Source: Chimonanthus salicifolius (Eukaryota; Streptophyta; Magnoliopsida; Laurales; Calycanthaceae). Taken from it: a stretch of DNA of 64,000 nt. The DNA lies in NCBI GenBank assembly GCA_013350335.1, contig CM023539.1:28513043-28577042 (forward strand), in the 5' to 3' direction. Shown here piece after piece: positions 45,548 through 57,339 of the stretch (positions are counted from its first letter, which is position 1; each line of letters starts with the position of its first letter). The notes beneath the pieces are model-generated. The model saw only the letters and a program-made list of their open reading frames with translations, ran no database searches and was not told where the DNA came from. Both the position numbers and the translations under genes were made by a program.

Positions 45548-45916
45548 GAGGGTGAAATTGAGTAGGTCGGGCTGGGTTTTAATAAATTCAATTCAATCCA
45601 TATAAAAAAATTTATTGAACCATTCCCGACCTAATCCAAATTGCTGACCCGAATTACTAGACCCAACTAGACCTGAATCGTTGACCCGACTCAACTTGAG
45701 TGTTGGCCTAACTCAACCCAAATACTATATTCATTTTCTTGAGTGGGTCAAGTCAAATTTAAAAAAGCTTGACCCGACCTGACTTGAATTCAATTTGGAT
45801 TTTTTTTTTTTCAACTCAACTTGACCCTAATTTTAAAAATGTAAAATCCAACCCACTTGATTTCTTGGGTCGTGTCATGCCGATCGGGTTAAAATCTAAC
45901 CCAAATTTCACCCCTA
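45548..45916. mobile_element. hAT-like MITE, 369 bp, with 8-bp target duplication
   Basis: The ends GAGGGTGAAATT and AATTTCACCCCTA are inverted repeats. The flanks are GTTTAATG (45,540-45,547) and ATTTAATG (45,917-45,924), seven of eight alike, as expected for hAT-type insertion. The interior is made of GACCCGACT/AACTTGAGT-like words in both orientations. It has no coding capacity. Confidence 0.62.
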
Positions 45917-45924
45917 ATTTAATG

Positions 45925-46799
45925 ATACACATTAGAGTTATAATTAAGTGATTTTTATTTTAGTAGTATAAATTTTCAATTCAAAATGACTTTAATGATA
46001 AGAGGATACAACACAACTGGTAATTATCTATTACTAAAAGTATTTTATCTTTATTTTTATTAAATAGTTTATGAGAATTTTCTATTAAAACAATATTGAA
46101 ATTTGTTAATTTGTATTTTTGCAGTTGTGTGTAAGGTAAATAGGTCAATATCTTAATTTGAAGTTATTACATTAATATAAATCAATGGCTCATATTCATG
46201 AAAACTTCAAAGACAATCTATCATTAAAATAATCAATTGGTAAGAAAAACCTTACACACCTTATATTCATTTGATATTGCACGACCAAGTAACTAAAAAT
46301 CCGCCCAAGTTGACTATTGCTCATGCAAGTCTGGTCCATGTGGGTCCCATTATTATTGGTGGGCTCCACATACATTAAGTTCATCAATTTAGAGTCCAAA
46401 TTGGCTAGATAACTGCCCCATTTTCCACGATAAAAAACAATATAGCATTGTTTCTTAAATCCAAGTGTGATGCCCCCATCAAGTCCTCAGTCAAGAAAAA
46501 AAATGATTGACTTTCTTCGGTAGCAAGTTGCATGGTGCATTGAAAGTCCCATTATCCACGGTGGTAGAACAACATGATTGACCATAGAGAGAGAGGAGGG
46601 GGGAGTAGGTCAATCCCATTTTTAGTGGTGTTTACAAATTTCTTGATTGTTTTAAGTGCAGCAGAACATTTATCAAGAGATTTGTTTAGTATGATAATTT
46701 CTTTAAGTAATCACACTAAGATTATGACCATTTACATATTGCTTGATTATCAATGCTTGTGCACAATGTATGAAATAAGATAATCAACATGCAAAGTGA
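45925..46799. other. Unassigned intergenic DNA
   Basis: No recognised coding or repeat structure. Short purine-rich words (GAGAGAGAGGAGGGGGGAG near 46,585) are present. Confidence 0.5.
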
Positions 46800-48461
46800 T
46801 GTGTGTTGAGAAGTGTACTTAAATACTAGATACAAACATACAAAGATCAAACACCACAAGACCAATTTAAAGTGGTTCGGTTAGCCAATCTACATCCACT
46901 GTTAGAACTTGCTCAACCTTGTGCTATCCCCAAATCCACTAAGTGGGGACCTACACCCTCACAATTAGAGTATGAATTCCACCTCACTCATTCGGTTGAG
47001 AATTTCACCTACCGTTGTTGAATAGGTATTTCACCTATCCATTTGGCTGGGAATTCCACCCACCACTGTGCCGGCGACGACGTTCGAGAGTTTTTTATAG
47101 TGGTCCTGGAGCAAATCCCCCTTCATCCACTTTCAGAACAAAGGCTTTAAAACAAAATTAAAACAAAAAAACATTTGCCTTTGAAGCTCTTTTTTCTGAT
47201 GTGTGCTTCTTCAAGATCCACCCCATGTGTGCCGGTGCCGAACTTTTCCTTATAGCCATCATAAGGAAATCACAATCCAAAGTGACAAGGAAACTAGTTT
47301 TACCAAAGGTTTCCTGGATTATGTTCTCCTATTTTCCTCCTCTTTCTCACTTTCAAACTCAATCTGTAGATTGGTTGTTTATGAGTTTTCTTTCATCTCC
47401 TCTCTCACAAACTCAATCCATAAGATTGGTTGTACATGATTCCCCAATTGTAAGCACGAGAGATAAAGTGATCCTTCTGTTGGCCCCTGTTTAAGCTCAC
47501 TAATAATGATGAGGGTCCAACTGATCCTGCCGAAGGATATCAATTGGTTGCATAAAGGTCGATTTTTATAGAGAAGGCAGCCAGTTGCAGTAACGGTAAT
47601 GTACTGACAGGTCGGTCGCACCGAGGGATCGGTGACTAGAAATGTTACTGTTACACACCTGACCGTTGTGCATTGAGTGCATTCCAATGGTAATATTATT
47701 TCCTGGTCGATATGTCGTTGTCGCCAATGGGTCGATATTTATGGTACCGACAGGTCGGTCCAATCTAGAGGCTCGGTCTGGGGCAAAAACATGCTAGCAG
47801 TAGTTTCAAGTCTAGAAACATGTTACCCTGAACGACATGTCGCCCTTTACAGAGGGGTCGGTCCTGTTACTATTGATTGGTCTTGAAATACCGAGATGTC
47901 TGTTTTATCAAGAGCTCTTATGAGTTCACAGTCCAGAACTCACAAGTTTTATACTAACGAGTCGTCGACCACGAGGGGTCATTTAAGTTTATCACCGAGG
48001 GGTCGGTGCAAACGAGACTCTTGGTCAGAGGCTTTGCCAGAAAGACAGTTCAATGATCTAAAACCTATGTCAATCTGATCGACCAATCTTTGACCAAGAT
48101 GGGTCGATCCTATCTCCACCGAGGGATCCTGTGAGAACGATTGGTCGAGTTGACAGTGAAAACAATTACATATTTCCAAGTTGGGTTCCAATTCACTGTC
48201 AAGGTTTCCTCTCTAGGCTTTTTATAATTTAACCATTTATTCCACTAAGCCTAGGAATAGTTCTCTATAAGGTGTGGGTACCACCTAAAGTCATCTATGG
48301 CAATATTACTTGTTTTGTGATTGCCATAACGATGAGCTTAAATCTGGTGGAGCATGATCTTTACTCTTGATCACTTTAAGTCTTCAAACTTCGAGCAAGT
48401 GCTTCTTTCTGAGTCCTAGAATTGACAAACATAGGGATTTCGCCAAGCCGAGGCATTAACA
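46800..48461 (-). repeat. Copia-type LTR (SIRE/Maximus-like), about 1.66 kb
   Basis: On the minus strand the LTR starts TGTTAATGCCTCGGC at 48,461, directly after AAATGGGGAGAT, a polypurine tract. It ends ...CTCAACACA at about 46,800. The plus-strand stretch AAGATCAAACACCACAAGAC and AGTGGTTCGG resembles the conserved end of plant SIRE-type LTRs from memory. Three ACCGA-N4-TCGGT hairpins lie inside (47,620-47,633, 47,746-47,759, 47,994-48,007). The partner LTR was not found, so this is the 3' LTR of a truncated element. Confidence 0.6.
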
Positions 48462-48960
48462 ATCTCCCCATTTGTCAATTTCATGGCAAAACCTAGAAGC
48501 TAACCCATTTACAATCCCACCCTTATTACATCTCATTTGAATACAAAATATTACATTAATTACATGTACATATTCAAATGGAAAACAAGACTATGATCTT
48601 CGCATATTCTTGTTCAGCTTGCTTCATTTCATTTTTCCTGTTGAAGTATATAAGCAAGCAACATTAGAAAATCATTGGAGGGGTTAGTCCCAAAACATAA
48701 AGATGCATTCATGGACTAAACAAGATTTGCATTTAAGCTCCCCCATACTCCCTGATTTCCTAGTGACCAACACTACCCATAGCTTTTCCAAGCTATCAGT
48801 GTTGCTAGATTTTTATTCATCTCCCTTTTTATTATTCCCTTTGTTTCTCCACTTGACCAACATCTCTTTGCAGAGCAGAGCCCAACATTAGCATCGTGCC
48901 CATGCCATGCTCCTAGTTGCCACCCACATACCGGTGTTCTCGGCTTCTTCGAACTTGCTT
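48462..48960 (-). mobile_element. 3' internal remnant of the copia-type element
   Basis: Sequence next to the LTR reads, minus strand, GAAATTGACAAATGGGGAG, the usual SIRE-type 3' non-coding end. Further out no coding domain was recognised; the 87-codon minus-strand frame at 48,773-49,036 matches nothing I know and crosses into the next element. The outer end is uncertain. Confidence 0.4.
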
Positions 48961-51900
48961 CTTGATCTACCCCTGCAACCAGGGGTCCAAAACACGCCCC
49001 GGCCGATATTTTTCTCTCTCCTCCGATATTTTTCAAAAACTGTATTTTGGTCCGAAAATTTTATAGTAATTTTAGAAAAATTGGGGCTTCTTGAATATGT
49101 AATTTTTTAATTAAATATCAGTCATTTACATATTCAAATTATTTATTTAAGTTTCGGTTATGAATAGATTAAAGTAACAATAAACTGAAGAGAAATGATT
49201 AAAAAAATTAAAAATTATGAAAAATTATGTAAGAAATTTTTGATAAATTTAGTGATTAATATTATGATTTTTTAAATTTTATTCCTAATTTTATAAGCCA
49301 CCTAAATTTAAATGAGGTCATTAACAAAACTAATTTAAATAAAAAGTTTTGAAAAACACACCAACTTCATCAATATACATAAAAGAAACATCAAATACAT
49401 AAAAAGTACATCAAATACGTCAAAGTTTCACCAAATTTTCTAAAAAGAAATGTAATATCACTATGGATCAAACTTTTCATATGGATAACCGGGCACGTGT
49501 AAATAAAATCTGGCATATTTTTCTTCCGGAAGCCGCTCATTAGTAGATGTTTACTCGGATGTTGATGATGGATAGTGACACTAGCAACTATCAGAGGAGG
49601 GTTGCGACTGGTGATCTGAAATGGACATGGATTGTATATTACAATGAGTCTGTGTCTATATGTCCATATCTAGATTGACCCAAATATCTTGTGGGCATAT
49701 ATCCAAATGATACATATCCTTCACTTTGACTGGGCATGTTTGGTCCGCCATGAGGAGGTGTATGCTGTCTATCCTCCTCTAGGTGATGGACTTGACTCAT
49801 GTCGGGATATACCTCGGTGGATTTTCAAGCTCAACATCCACAACAATATTTTGATGACCAAAATTTTACACATCATCTGACCCATTACCGTCATCTGTAG
49901 ATGAATCAGATCTAGCCGACCCATAATCACGCCTGCTAGGTTGGCTGCTCGGAACGACATGTTTTTTTCCTCTGATTGACCTCCTCCCCTGTGAAGAGCT
50001 AGATTCTCCAACTGTCCCAGTAGGCCACTTACTAACAGAATGACAACGTGGTGCCATTCTTATAATTGTTTGACGTTCCATACCTGCATTTGGAGGGCGG
50101 GACACACTGACTGAATGGCAGCGACTGTCGTTCTTCGTCTTTTTCTCGGAATCCTATAGTTCTCCCAACTCTACACTTCAGTATAAAGATGATATATCTA
50201 GATCATGAAGTACAAGTTCTTCTTCCTCTTTGATCCATTCACTCAAAAGGATCCTTTTAAGTGAATAGAGACTCGAGGTCGATAGGGAAGAAAAAAATCT
50301 TTTGCATCTGTCCGCGTCAGCTCGGGATACCTCCTTAAATTCATAGCCCTCAGTTGCTGATTGTAGTGTAGGTACACCAAATCATTCAGTCTTTGAGACG
50401 ACAACCTATTTCGAGGCTTATTGTGGACATATTTAAATGTTGACCGGTTACGCTCGCAATTGGTTGCACTGCATGTCTGGCTCATCAGCTTAACGGCGTA
50501 CTTTCTCAATACACGTGAGTTGTTTCCAAAATATGTCCACCACTGTGTAGCACTTATCGTCGCCGTCTTTTTCAACCTGACGTCAGCTACTTCATCCACA
50601 AATGACTCCAAGTGGTTCTCGTAATTGTGCAACTACAAAAAAAAAAGAAAAGAAAACACAATTAGTATTTTTGGATAATGAAAACCTTTCAAATCATCGA
50701 AAATGACATATCATAATGAATGAAACTAATACATCTCTGAAACATGGCGCCCGTTCACCAGGATGCATGACACCGATAATCTCCAACGTCCGTCTTACGT
50801 AATTACGAATTGAGTCGTTCGATTAGCTCTAAACCCAATTCATTAGGTTTCTTTGAAAATTGATTCAAATAATATGCTGCCAAGTGAACTACCATGCGAT
50901 TAGCATAAATATAAGATTTGCACAATAATAAGATATTTACACAAATAGTAAATGAAAAACTAACCTGCAACGAACTGTGGGTTCGAGATGAAGAATTAAT
51001 TAATTAACTCGTTGATGATTTGCATGAATTGATCCAAATGATTAACTATCGCAACTTCAGTTTTAGCCTTTATGATGCATTCAAAGACTTAGGGGAGTTT
51101 GGGCTTCTTGTCTCCGTCTAAAAATCGGAGTGCTGTAACTATGGGAGCAGAGATGTAGATGGAAGATACGATACTCTCCCAAAACACTTTAGATACAAAT
51201 AGGTGTGTAATTTTCTAGTAATATTTTGCGTGTTCTTCGTTCCTCATGTCGAACGCAATCACAAAGGACCTGCTATGCACCATCTTCATCAATTCTGTCT
51301 TACTTCTTAAGAAGCTTTGCATAGTAAGGAATACTATGGTAAAACGTGCTACCGAAGGTCGCAGTAGTTCACGACGCTTCGTGTACATCCTCATAATCTC
51401 TAAAATTTTAACATGATTGTATATAAATGTGGTGACGTCCTTACACCAGTCAATTAGGTTCCCAAATTCCCTCACATTAGCAAAGTCTTTAAGGATCAAG
51501 TTTATACAGTGGGCCGTACAGGGGGTCCATAAGATCCACGGGTATGTGTTCAAACCTTCTTCCCTCCCGATTTATAGCCCGGTCCATTGTCCTTTACGAT
51601 TTGGACAACATTCTCATGTCCAACTTCTTCACAGACAGACAACATCAATCTATAAAGAAAATCTCTATCATTTGTTCTTTCCGATGTGTCGCACGATTTA
51701 TGAAACACTGTGCCACATTGATTATAAGTGAGGAAGTTAATGATACTCGGGTTACCATCACTCTTCCAGCCATCCGACATAATGGTTACTCCTGTATTGT
51801 CCCAGGAAGACTTAAAATTATGTACCCAGTCTCGGATCCGTTGTATTTCACGCAGGATGAATGTTGAAGAAATCTCATATGGCGTTGGGAAGGTGATAGA

Positions 51901-51985
51901 AGGTCCAACAACTGCGGATGGGTAGCACACGGCCTTAAAATATGGATTCTCGATGTCCCTTGGTGGCCTGTGGGTATCGGAGAAA

Positions 51986-51990
51986 TACTT
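51986..51990. repeat. TRIM target-site duplication, left (TACTT)
   Basis: TACTT abuts the LTR start TGTAACAGCC and is repeated exactly at 52,738-52,742. Confidence 0.92.
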
Positions 51991-52312
51991 TGTAACAGCC
52001 TGGCCCATAAAAAGGGCTTGGGGCTCGGCCTAGCAAGATACTGCCCGCTTTGGGCCCACACGCTCACATACGTGCACACTCGCGAGCCCGCACGGTTTTT
52101 GGATCGGACCCGGCCCAAGTCTGGGTCCAAAACACGTCTTGCTGGAAGAGGAGGGCAATACTACTTATAAACCCCCTCTCAAATTCCTCAACTTCCGATG
52201 TGGGATCTTGGTTTTCACCCTCAAGCACACAAAACACACTCCCACTCCACTCTATTCACTTGGGCCTGGCCCTTAGTGGACTTGGCCGTCTGGGCAGGGT
52301 CAGGGTCTCACA
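51991..52312 (-). repeat. TRIM 3' LTR (322 bp)
   Basis: On the minus strand it carries GATCCCACATCGGAAGTTGA, then GGGGTTTATAAGTAGT, a probable promoter with TATA box. It ends GGCTGTTACA. Confidence 0.93.
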
Positions 52313-52417
52313 ATCCACCCCCCTAAGCCCAGAGCCGTCCCCGGCTTGACTCAATGAATCCAGTGGAAGGAAGTAGGCCCACACAGTCCGAGTGCTGAAC
52401 TCAGTTCTGATACCATT

Positions 52418-52737
52418 TGTAACAGCCTAGCCCATAAAAAGGGCTTGGGGCTCGGCCCAACAAGATACTGCCCGCTTTGGACCCACACGCGCACATACGT
52501 GCACACGCGCTAGCCCGCACGATTTTTGGATCGGACCCGGCCCAAGTCCGGGTCCAAAACGCGTCTTGCTGGAAGAGGAGGGCAATACTACTTATAAATC
52601 CCCTCTCAAATTCCTCAACTTCCAATGTGGGACCTTGGTTTTCACCCTCAAGCATACAAACACACTCCCACTCCACTCTGTTCACTTGGGCCTGGCCTTA
52701 GTGGACTCGGCCGTCTGGACCGGGTCAGGGTCTCACA
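52418..52737 (-). repeat. TRIM 5' LTR (320 bp)
   Basis: Differs from its partner by only scattered substitutions and small indels, for example GCCTAGCAAG versus GCCCAACAAG and one missing base in the ACAAACACAC stretch. It has the same TCCCACATTGG/TTTATAAG promoter-like block. Confidence 0.93.
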
Positions 52738-52742
52738 TACTT
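52738..52742. repeat. TRIM target-site duplication, right (TACTT)
   Basis: Exact copy of the left TACTT. Confidence 0.92.
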
Positions 52743-54130
52743 AGTCGCTGACGTCCCAAGTAAATGTTTTGCCGACTGTCTGTCTTGTTGATTTATTTTT
52801 CATTGTTTCAACGAAGTTGGCCTGTCCCATATTGGATCACTAGCACCAATTGTCTCTAGATTCACACCGTAGTGTTCAACTGTATCTCATTGTCCTCCTT
52901 TGAATGCATTTTTAATCAAACTCCATCAGCCCATAATTCCAGATTTTTGTCTAGATGATCCCACTTGCAGTCCCTATGTAAAGAAGAATAATTCATTTTT
53001 TGGCATTTTAATGTAATTTTTGAAATAAATTGCTATTGTTAGAGTGAACAATAAATTTAAAGAAATTAACCTGTATCACTATGCCCTCTCATGTCATGTT
53101 CACGGTGACTAATTCGCGTTGCACGTCACAAGTCTCTGTCCTCCTCAATCTCGTCCGGGTTCTCTTTTGAAGATGACAGGACATTTTGCATGTATTGGCC
53201 CTCCCTTTCTTTTTCTAAGCAGTTGACCATTATGTGACCTATAGCATGGTCTTCTGTTTCAATCCTTATTTTTTTTTTTCCATTGATATCCAGTAATTTC
53301 CGACAAATAAGTTGCGCTTGTGTGGGTGCGCTTTTGCAACTTGCTACATTCTCCGTCTTCCCGGCTATGTGTTCCTTCAAACGAGTAATTTCTTCTGATA
53401 ACATTTTCTCACAGAAGTTGCACTTAACTCGGTTATTACTATGTCGTTCACCGTACGACCATGCTGGATCTTCTTTATTTGGTGCCATTATTGTTTAAGA
53501 AATGCACAATATTATAAAAAATAGTCACATTTACATATTTTTTGGCGATATATCACATGAAAATTGGTGTTTAATTGATAAATTAAAGAAAATAGCCTCA
53601 TCTGATGTGAAACTGAAATTTTTTTCAGTCTACAAACCCTATACACTGAGAGCGTTGGTTTTTAAAAAATTCATATTTTTTTAATGCATTTACATATTTT
53701 TTTGGCAATTAATCACATGAAAATGGGGGTTTAAATGAAAAAGAAAAAAAATGAAACAATAGCCTCATCTGATGTGAAACTGATTGTTTTTTAGTCCACA
53801 AACCCGATATCGTGTGGGGCCCACAACCGATATTAGATATTTTTTTTTAAAACCGTTGTTTCCAGACCTGATAAACACGGTATCGAGCAATATGTGAACC
53901 GATAAACGGATCGATATATCTTTTGTATCGTCCGTATCGACCGATATCGTTATTCTTTTTTTTTTAAAATCAATTTTAATACACCTCGGCCGATATGATG
54001 ACTGATATTAAGGGTGTTTTATCGATCATATTGGCCGAGAAACTTTTCGTACGGCCGATACAATACGTATCGGTCGATATTACTCAGTCATGAAAAACCA
54101 GTATATATCGGCTGATACGAAACGTATCCT

Positions 54131-54606
54131 GTAACGTCCTTCCTTCAAGGGCCTCATTCTTGTTCGGACAATTCCAGTGTAGCCTTTTGTTTGAGGAGAA
54201 AACAATCTTTATTCTTGTCTTAGTGGGGGACAACTGCAACCTCCATTCTGCATCTCTTAATACATGGAATCTAGCTCAGGACTTTGATTTGCAACCCAAA
54301 CTAGGCCGGTCTTTCATGACTTATTCTGAGCCAACCACCTATTGTCCCAGTGTCCTTCTTTCACCTTCGTTTTCCCCTCTCTGTTCGTAGGGGCCCATTC
54401 CCATCTTAACACCCAAATTTGTTGCCGCGTCGCCCAGTTCCGCCTCTTTTAGATAGTAATCACCATCGTCTCTTGCTGTAATTAGATAGCCAACAACCTA
54501 AGACCCACTATCCCAAGCATCGCAGGTAGAAACCAGATACGATTGTCATGTTCCATTTTGCGATTTGTTCTTCAATTGGCCAATGGGGTGGCGTTTTCAA
54601 TTGTTT
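54131..54606. other. Unassigned stretch between hAT and gypsy elements
   Basis: No domain is recognisable. A 76-codon plus-strand frame at 54,160-54,390 has no family resemblance. Base composition is balanced, so a lost exon cannot be excluded. Confidence 0.45.
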
Positions 54607-57166
54607 TGTAATGGCCTGGCCCTTCAGATTAATAAATTTATGATGTAATAATAAGGGTCACACGTGTGTCTAGTGTGAGGGTCACATGTGGGTCCCGTCA
54701 AGGTACGCGTGGCCTTAAGAAAGCACCCCAGATGAGAATGAGTTTGAAAATAAAATAAATAAATAAATAAATAAATAAGTGAGTTGTGCACAGTGTTGGG
54801 TCGATCGACCGTGTTTGTCGAGTCAACCAACAACACAACTTAAGTTGGGGTATTAAAAACCCCAACCCAAGTGTTGTCGTTCCTCCCCTTTCATCCCTCC
54901 TTTCTTGAGCAGCCCCAAGAAACCCACCCAGCCGATCCTAATGTCTTCTTCTCACCTTTCCCATTCGATTTTTGGCCCATACATGTGTGCGATTTGAAGA
55001 GCTCTCACCCCAAGCTTGCATTGAAGCCGATTTTCTTGTCTCAAAGGAAAGGTTTTCTTTCCTTTCTACTCCCTTTCCTCTATGTTGATGAGGTTTTCAT
55101 GAAATCTAGTGAGATTAGGATTGGTGATGGCGATAGGGCCATATTTGGAGAAAACTCCATGCAAAATATTGGGGGTTTTCCAATTTGGAGATTTGCATGA
55201 GCATGAATCTTGTTGGAAATTGGTTTTGGAAACCAAAGGAAGATGATAGAGTTTGGGAAATTTTGGGGTTTTACTTTTAAACTCAAAATGGGGCTAAATA
55301 CATGAACTAAGTGGACTCTAATTGTGTTCTTGTATTGATTAGAGCCTTCTAATTTGAACCCCGGGAGCGATCAAGTCTAAAATCAACCCGACACTTCATA
55401 AAAGGTTAAGATGAGGAATGCTACACTTTTTATCTAAATGATTGGAGAATAAATGTGAGCTATTGAAATTATTTGAGATGTCCTCATGAGCAAATGCATG
55501 ATAAAATTTAATTAGTATATTATGAATGATGAATGGGATGTCTAAACATGTATGAATTCTATATTGTATTTCATGTATTGTATGAAATCTCCATTGTGTT
55601 TTATGTAGTGTATGAATGAATTTGGGAAACATGGTTGATGTGAAATCCTTTGGGTTGAGGTGAGAAGAATTGGGTTATGATTTGATACGGTGAGAATATT
55701 GAGGACTAAATATAGTATTATTTGTTGGGGATTGATTATAATTGGATTATGTGCAAGGAGAGATACTCTCATAAATCCAATTAAACAGTCTTATAATGTT
55801 GTCCATTTTCCCATGGTCAAACATGAATATGAGAATTGAATAAGGTATGAAATTGCATGGAATAAGCCATGCATGCTATCTTAATGATGTAAGTTCTCAA
55901 TGTATGAATAACTTATTTATGTCACAATGTAACAGTTGTCTCTCCTATGCTCTACTCAATTAGTTGAGTTAATCCTAAGAGGAAGTATGAAAAATGGGGT
56001 AAAGTGGAATTGTGTTTACTGCCAATAAAAAGATGTGGGATTCGGTCTAAGGGTGATGAGATTTTACCATTTCCCTTTTGGAATCCCTAATATTGTGATA
56101 ATCCAACTCTTTGGGGTAAGTTGGTAAAGATCATAAATGAAGACTATTAAGTGAACTTTATCAGAACAGTGGTGTTTTTCCATGGAGACTTGGTCCCGTG
56201 TGGTTGATATCGTAAGGTGAACCTCTTACGGGTTGATACTGTAGGGTACTCTCATGACTTTTCCGCACACTTGTTGTGCGTGGTTGCGCAGAGCTAGATA
56301 CTCTTTATCTCCATAGGAGAGGTACTAGCTTCGTTAGATGCGTTCCAACTGCCTTTAAGCTCGATTGAATCACCCATACGATGAAGGGATGTAGGGCGAG
56401 GTAGATATAGTCACGCCAGTCGTGAGTCCCCAGCTTAGTAAGTCATAGGGCCTTAAGTCTTATTAGGGGTCGTGGTCCATTTATGATATTGATTTTCCTA
56501 TTATGTACAAGTATTTCGTTGAGGACTTGGTTCCCAATGGATGACTAGATAACATTGTGTCTTGCATAGCTGTATTTACATTCCATTTTATACACCATCA
56601 TATAGGTGCGTGTGTGTGTAGCATCCATGGAATTTCCTCATTGAGCATGTGGATGCTCACCTCCTTACACTACAGGTACTATCGCTCAGGCAGGGTCCGA
56701 GGGATCAAGGGGACAACCATAGTCTACGCTGCTAGTTGCTTTTCATGCATACTGAAATTTCTAGATTTTGATATTTTGCTCCACATGGTTATGTGTATAT
56801 TGATGTAATTATTCTATAAACCATGTTTAATGACTATGAAGGTATGAATGTTATTATGAGAACTCTACTTAAGATTTGAAGTTTGGGGCATTTAATATTT
56901 GGTGAATGGAGTCAAGTGTTTTGTGATATGTAAACATTGAGCAGGTGATTTTTTTTATAAAGGTCATCATAGACCCAACTGTTCATATTTTAGGGGAGAC
57001 TCTACTGAAATTTCGGTAGGAGACTTTACCCCTTTTAGATTAATCCAATTATATATATGTTCATACGTGTGATTCCCATGAGCGATATTTGTTACTTTAT
57101 ATGAAAATTTTTGAAAAAGAAAATTTTGATCTGCGTCACGTGTCGTTTGTGGACCGGGGTGTGACA
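54607..57166 (+). repeat. 5' LTR of the Tekay-like element (2,560 bp)
   Basis: It begins TGTAATGGCCTGGCCC and ends GGGGTGTGACA, just three bases before the primer site. It contains an (AAAT)n microsatellite (about 54,748-54,778), TATTAAAAACCCC (possible TATA) at about 54,851, and the block 56,190-56,480 that recurs in reverse in the decayed LTR at 10,354-13,130. The start was chosen from the TG and the terminal match and has no second LTR to confirm it. Confidence 0.75.
54748..54778. repeat. (AAAT)n microsatellite
   Basis: Perfect AAAT/AATA repeats inside the 5' LTR. Confidence 0.92.
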
Positions 57167-57169
57167 TCT

Positions 57170-57181
57170 TGGTATCAGAGC
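57170..57181 (+). promoter_or_regulatory. Primer-binding site TGGTATCAGAGC
   Basis: Exact match to the common plant retrotransposon primer site complementary to initiator methionine tRNA. It starts three bases after the LTR. Confidence 0.95.
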
Positions 57182-57339
57182 TTAGGCTCGTTATCCCCTA
57201 GGACTGTGTGTGTGGAGTCGACCACTAACCGTTTAGGGTAGAAATTATTTTGTATTGGTAATGATTTTTATTGGGTGTGAATGCATGATAGCATGGTTGG
57301 TGGTTGTATACTGGATTTGATGCCCTTGTATGTATGACA

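Larger units (their letters stand above)
51991..52737 (-). mobile_element. TRIM: complete miniature LTR retrotransposon, 747 bp
   Basis: Two LTRs (51,991-52,312, 322 bp; 52,418-52,737, 320 bp), both TGTAACAGCC...GTCTCACA, enclose only 105 bp. The interior next to the right LTR reads CAGTTCTGATACCATT, the complement of AATGGTATCAGAACTG, a tRNA-iMet-type primer site. Next to the left LTR it reads ATCCACCCCCCTAAG, the complement of the polypurine tract CTTAGGGGGGTGGAT. So it is a minus-strand, non-coding element needing another element's enzymes. Exact TACTT flanks prove transposition into the hAT gene. The few LTR differences suggest it is fairly young. No 5S rRNA-like block was seen, so it is not Cassandra. 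Confidence 0.95.
49866..53488 (-). pseudogene. hAT transposase gene (BED, DUF659, hAT-C), broken
   Basis: Exon 1 (53,488 to about 53,071): BED finger, C-NFCEKML with H at REHIAGK-type position, then acidic EIEEDRDL. Next, after a GT-AG intron (52,974-53,070), a poorly preserved exon. After the TRIM comes the core: KYFSDTHRPPRDIENPYF, VTIMSDGWKSD (first catalytic Asp region), VVQIVKDNGPGYKSGGKK (second), WTPCTAHCINLILKD. Introns at 50,877-50,964 and 50,633-50,732 flank AYYLNQFSKKPNELGLELIE. The final exon has WWTYFGNNSRVLRKYAVKLM and SQTCSATNCERNRSTFKYVH, the hAT dimerisation block with the conserved Glu, then a basic tail. Frame breaks occur near 51,560 and 50,810. Active relatives move DNA by cut-and-paste in the nucleus. 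Gene-like 'domesticated' copies also have this layout, but the breaks argue against that here. Confidence 0.88.
48985..54130 (-). mobile_element. hAT transposon with nested TRIM, broken
   Basis: A minus-strand hAT transposase (BED finger, DUF659-like block, C-terminal dimerisation block) occupies 50,243-53,488. Outside it on both sides lies AT-rich DNA carrying CGGCCGATAT-type words: at about 48,990-49,015 on the left, and repeatedly at 53,800-54,130 on the right (CTCGGCCGATATGA, GGCCGATACAATACG, TATATCGGCTGATACG). The element ends probably lie there but no clean TIR or 8-bp duplication could be drawn, so the limits are estimates. Confidence 0.6.

Noticed and set aside
48773..49036. 87-codon minus-strand frame as copia coding sequence
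   Set aside because: No copia domain can be seen, and it spans the presumed junction of two elements.
51991..52737. Cassandra-type TRIM with 5S rRNA in its LTR
   Set aside because: No 5S rRNA A-box/C-box block could be found in either LTR.
50243..53488. Domesticated, functional hAT-derived host gene
   Set aside because: Frame breaks and a TRIM in a coding exon show that this copy cannot make a full protein.
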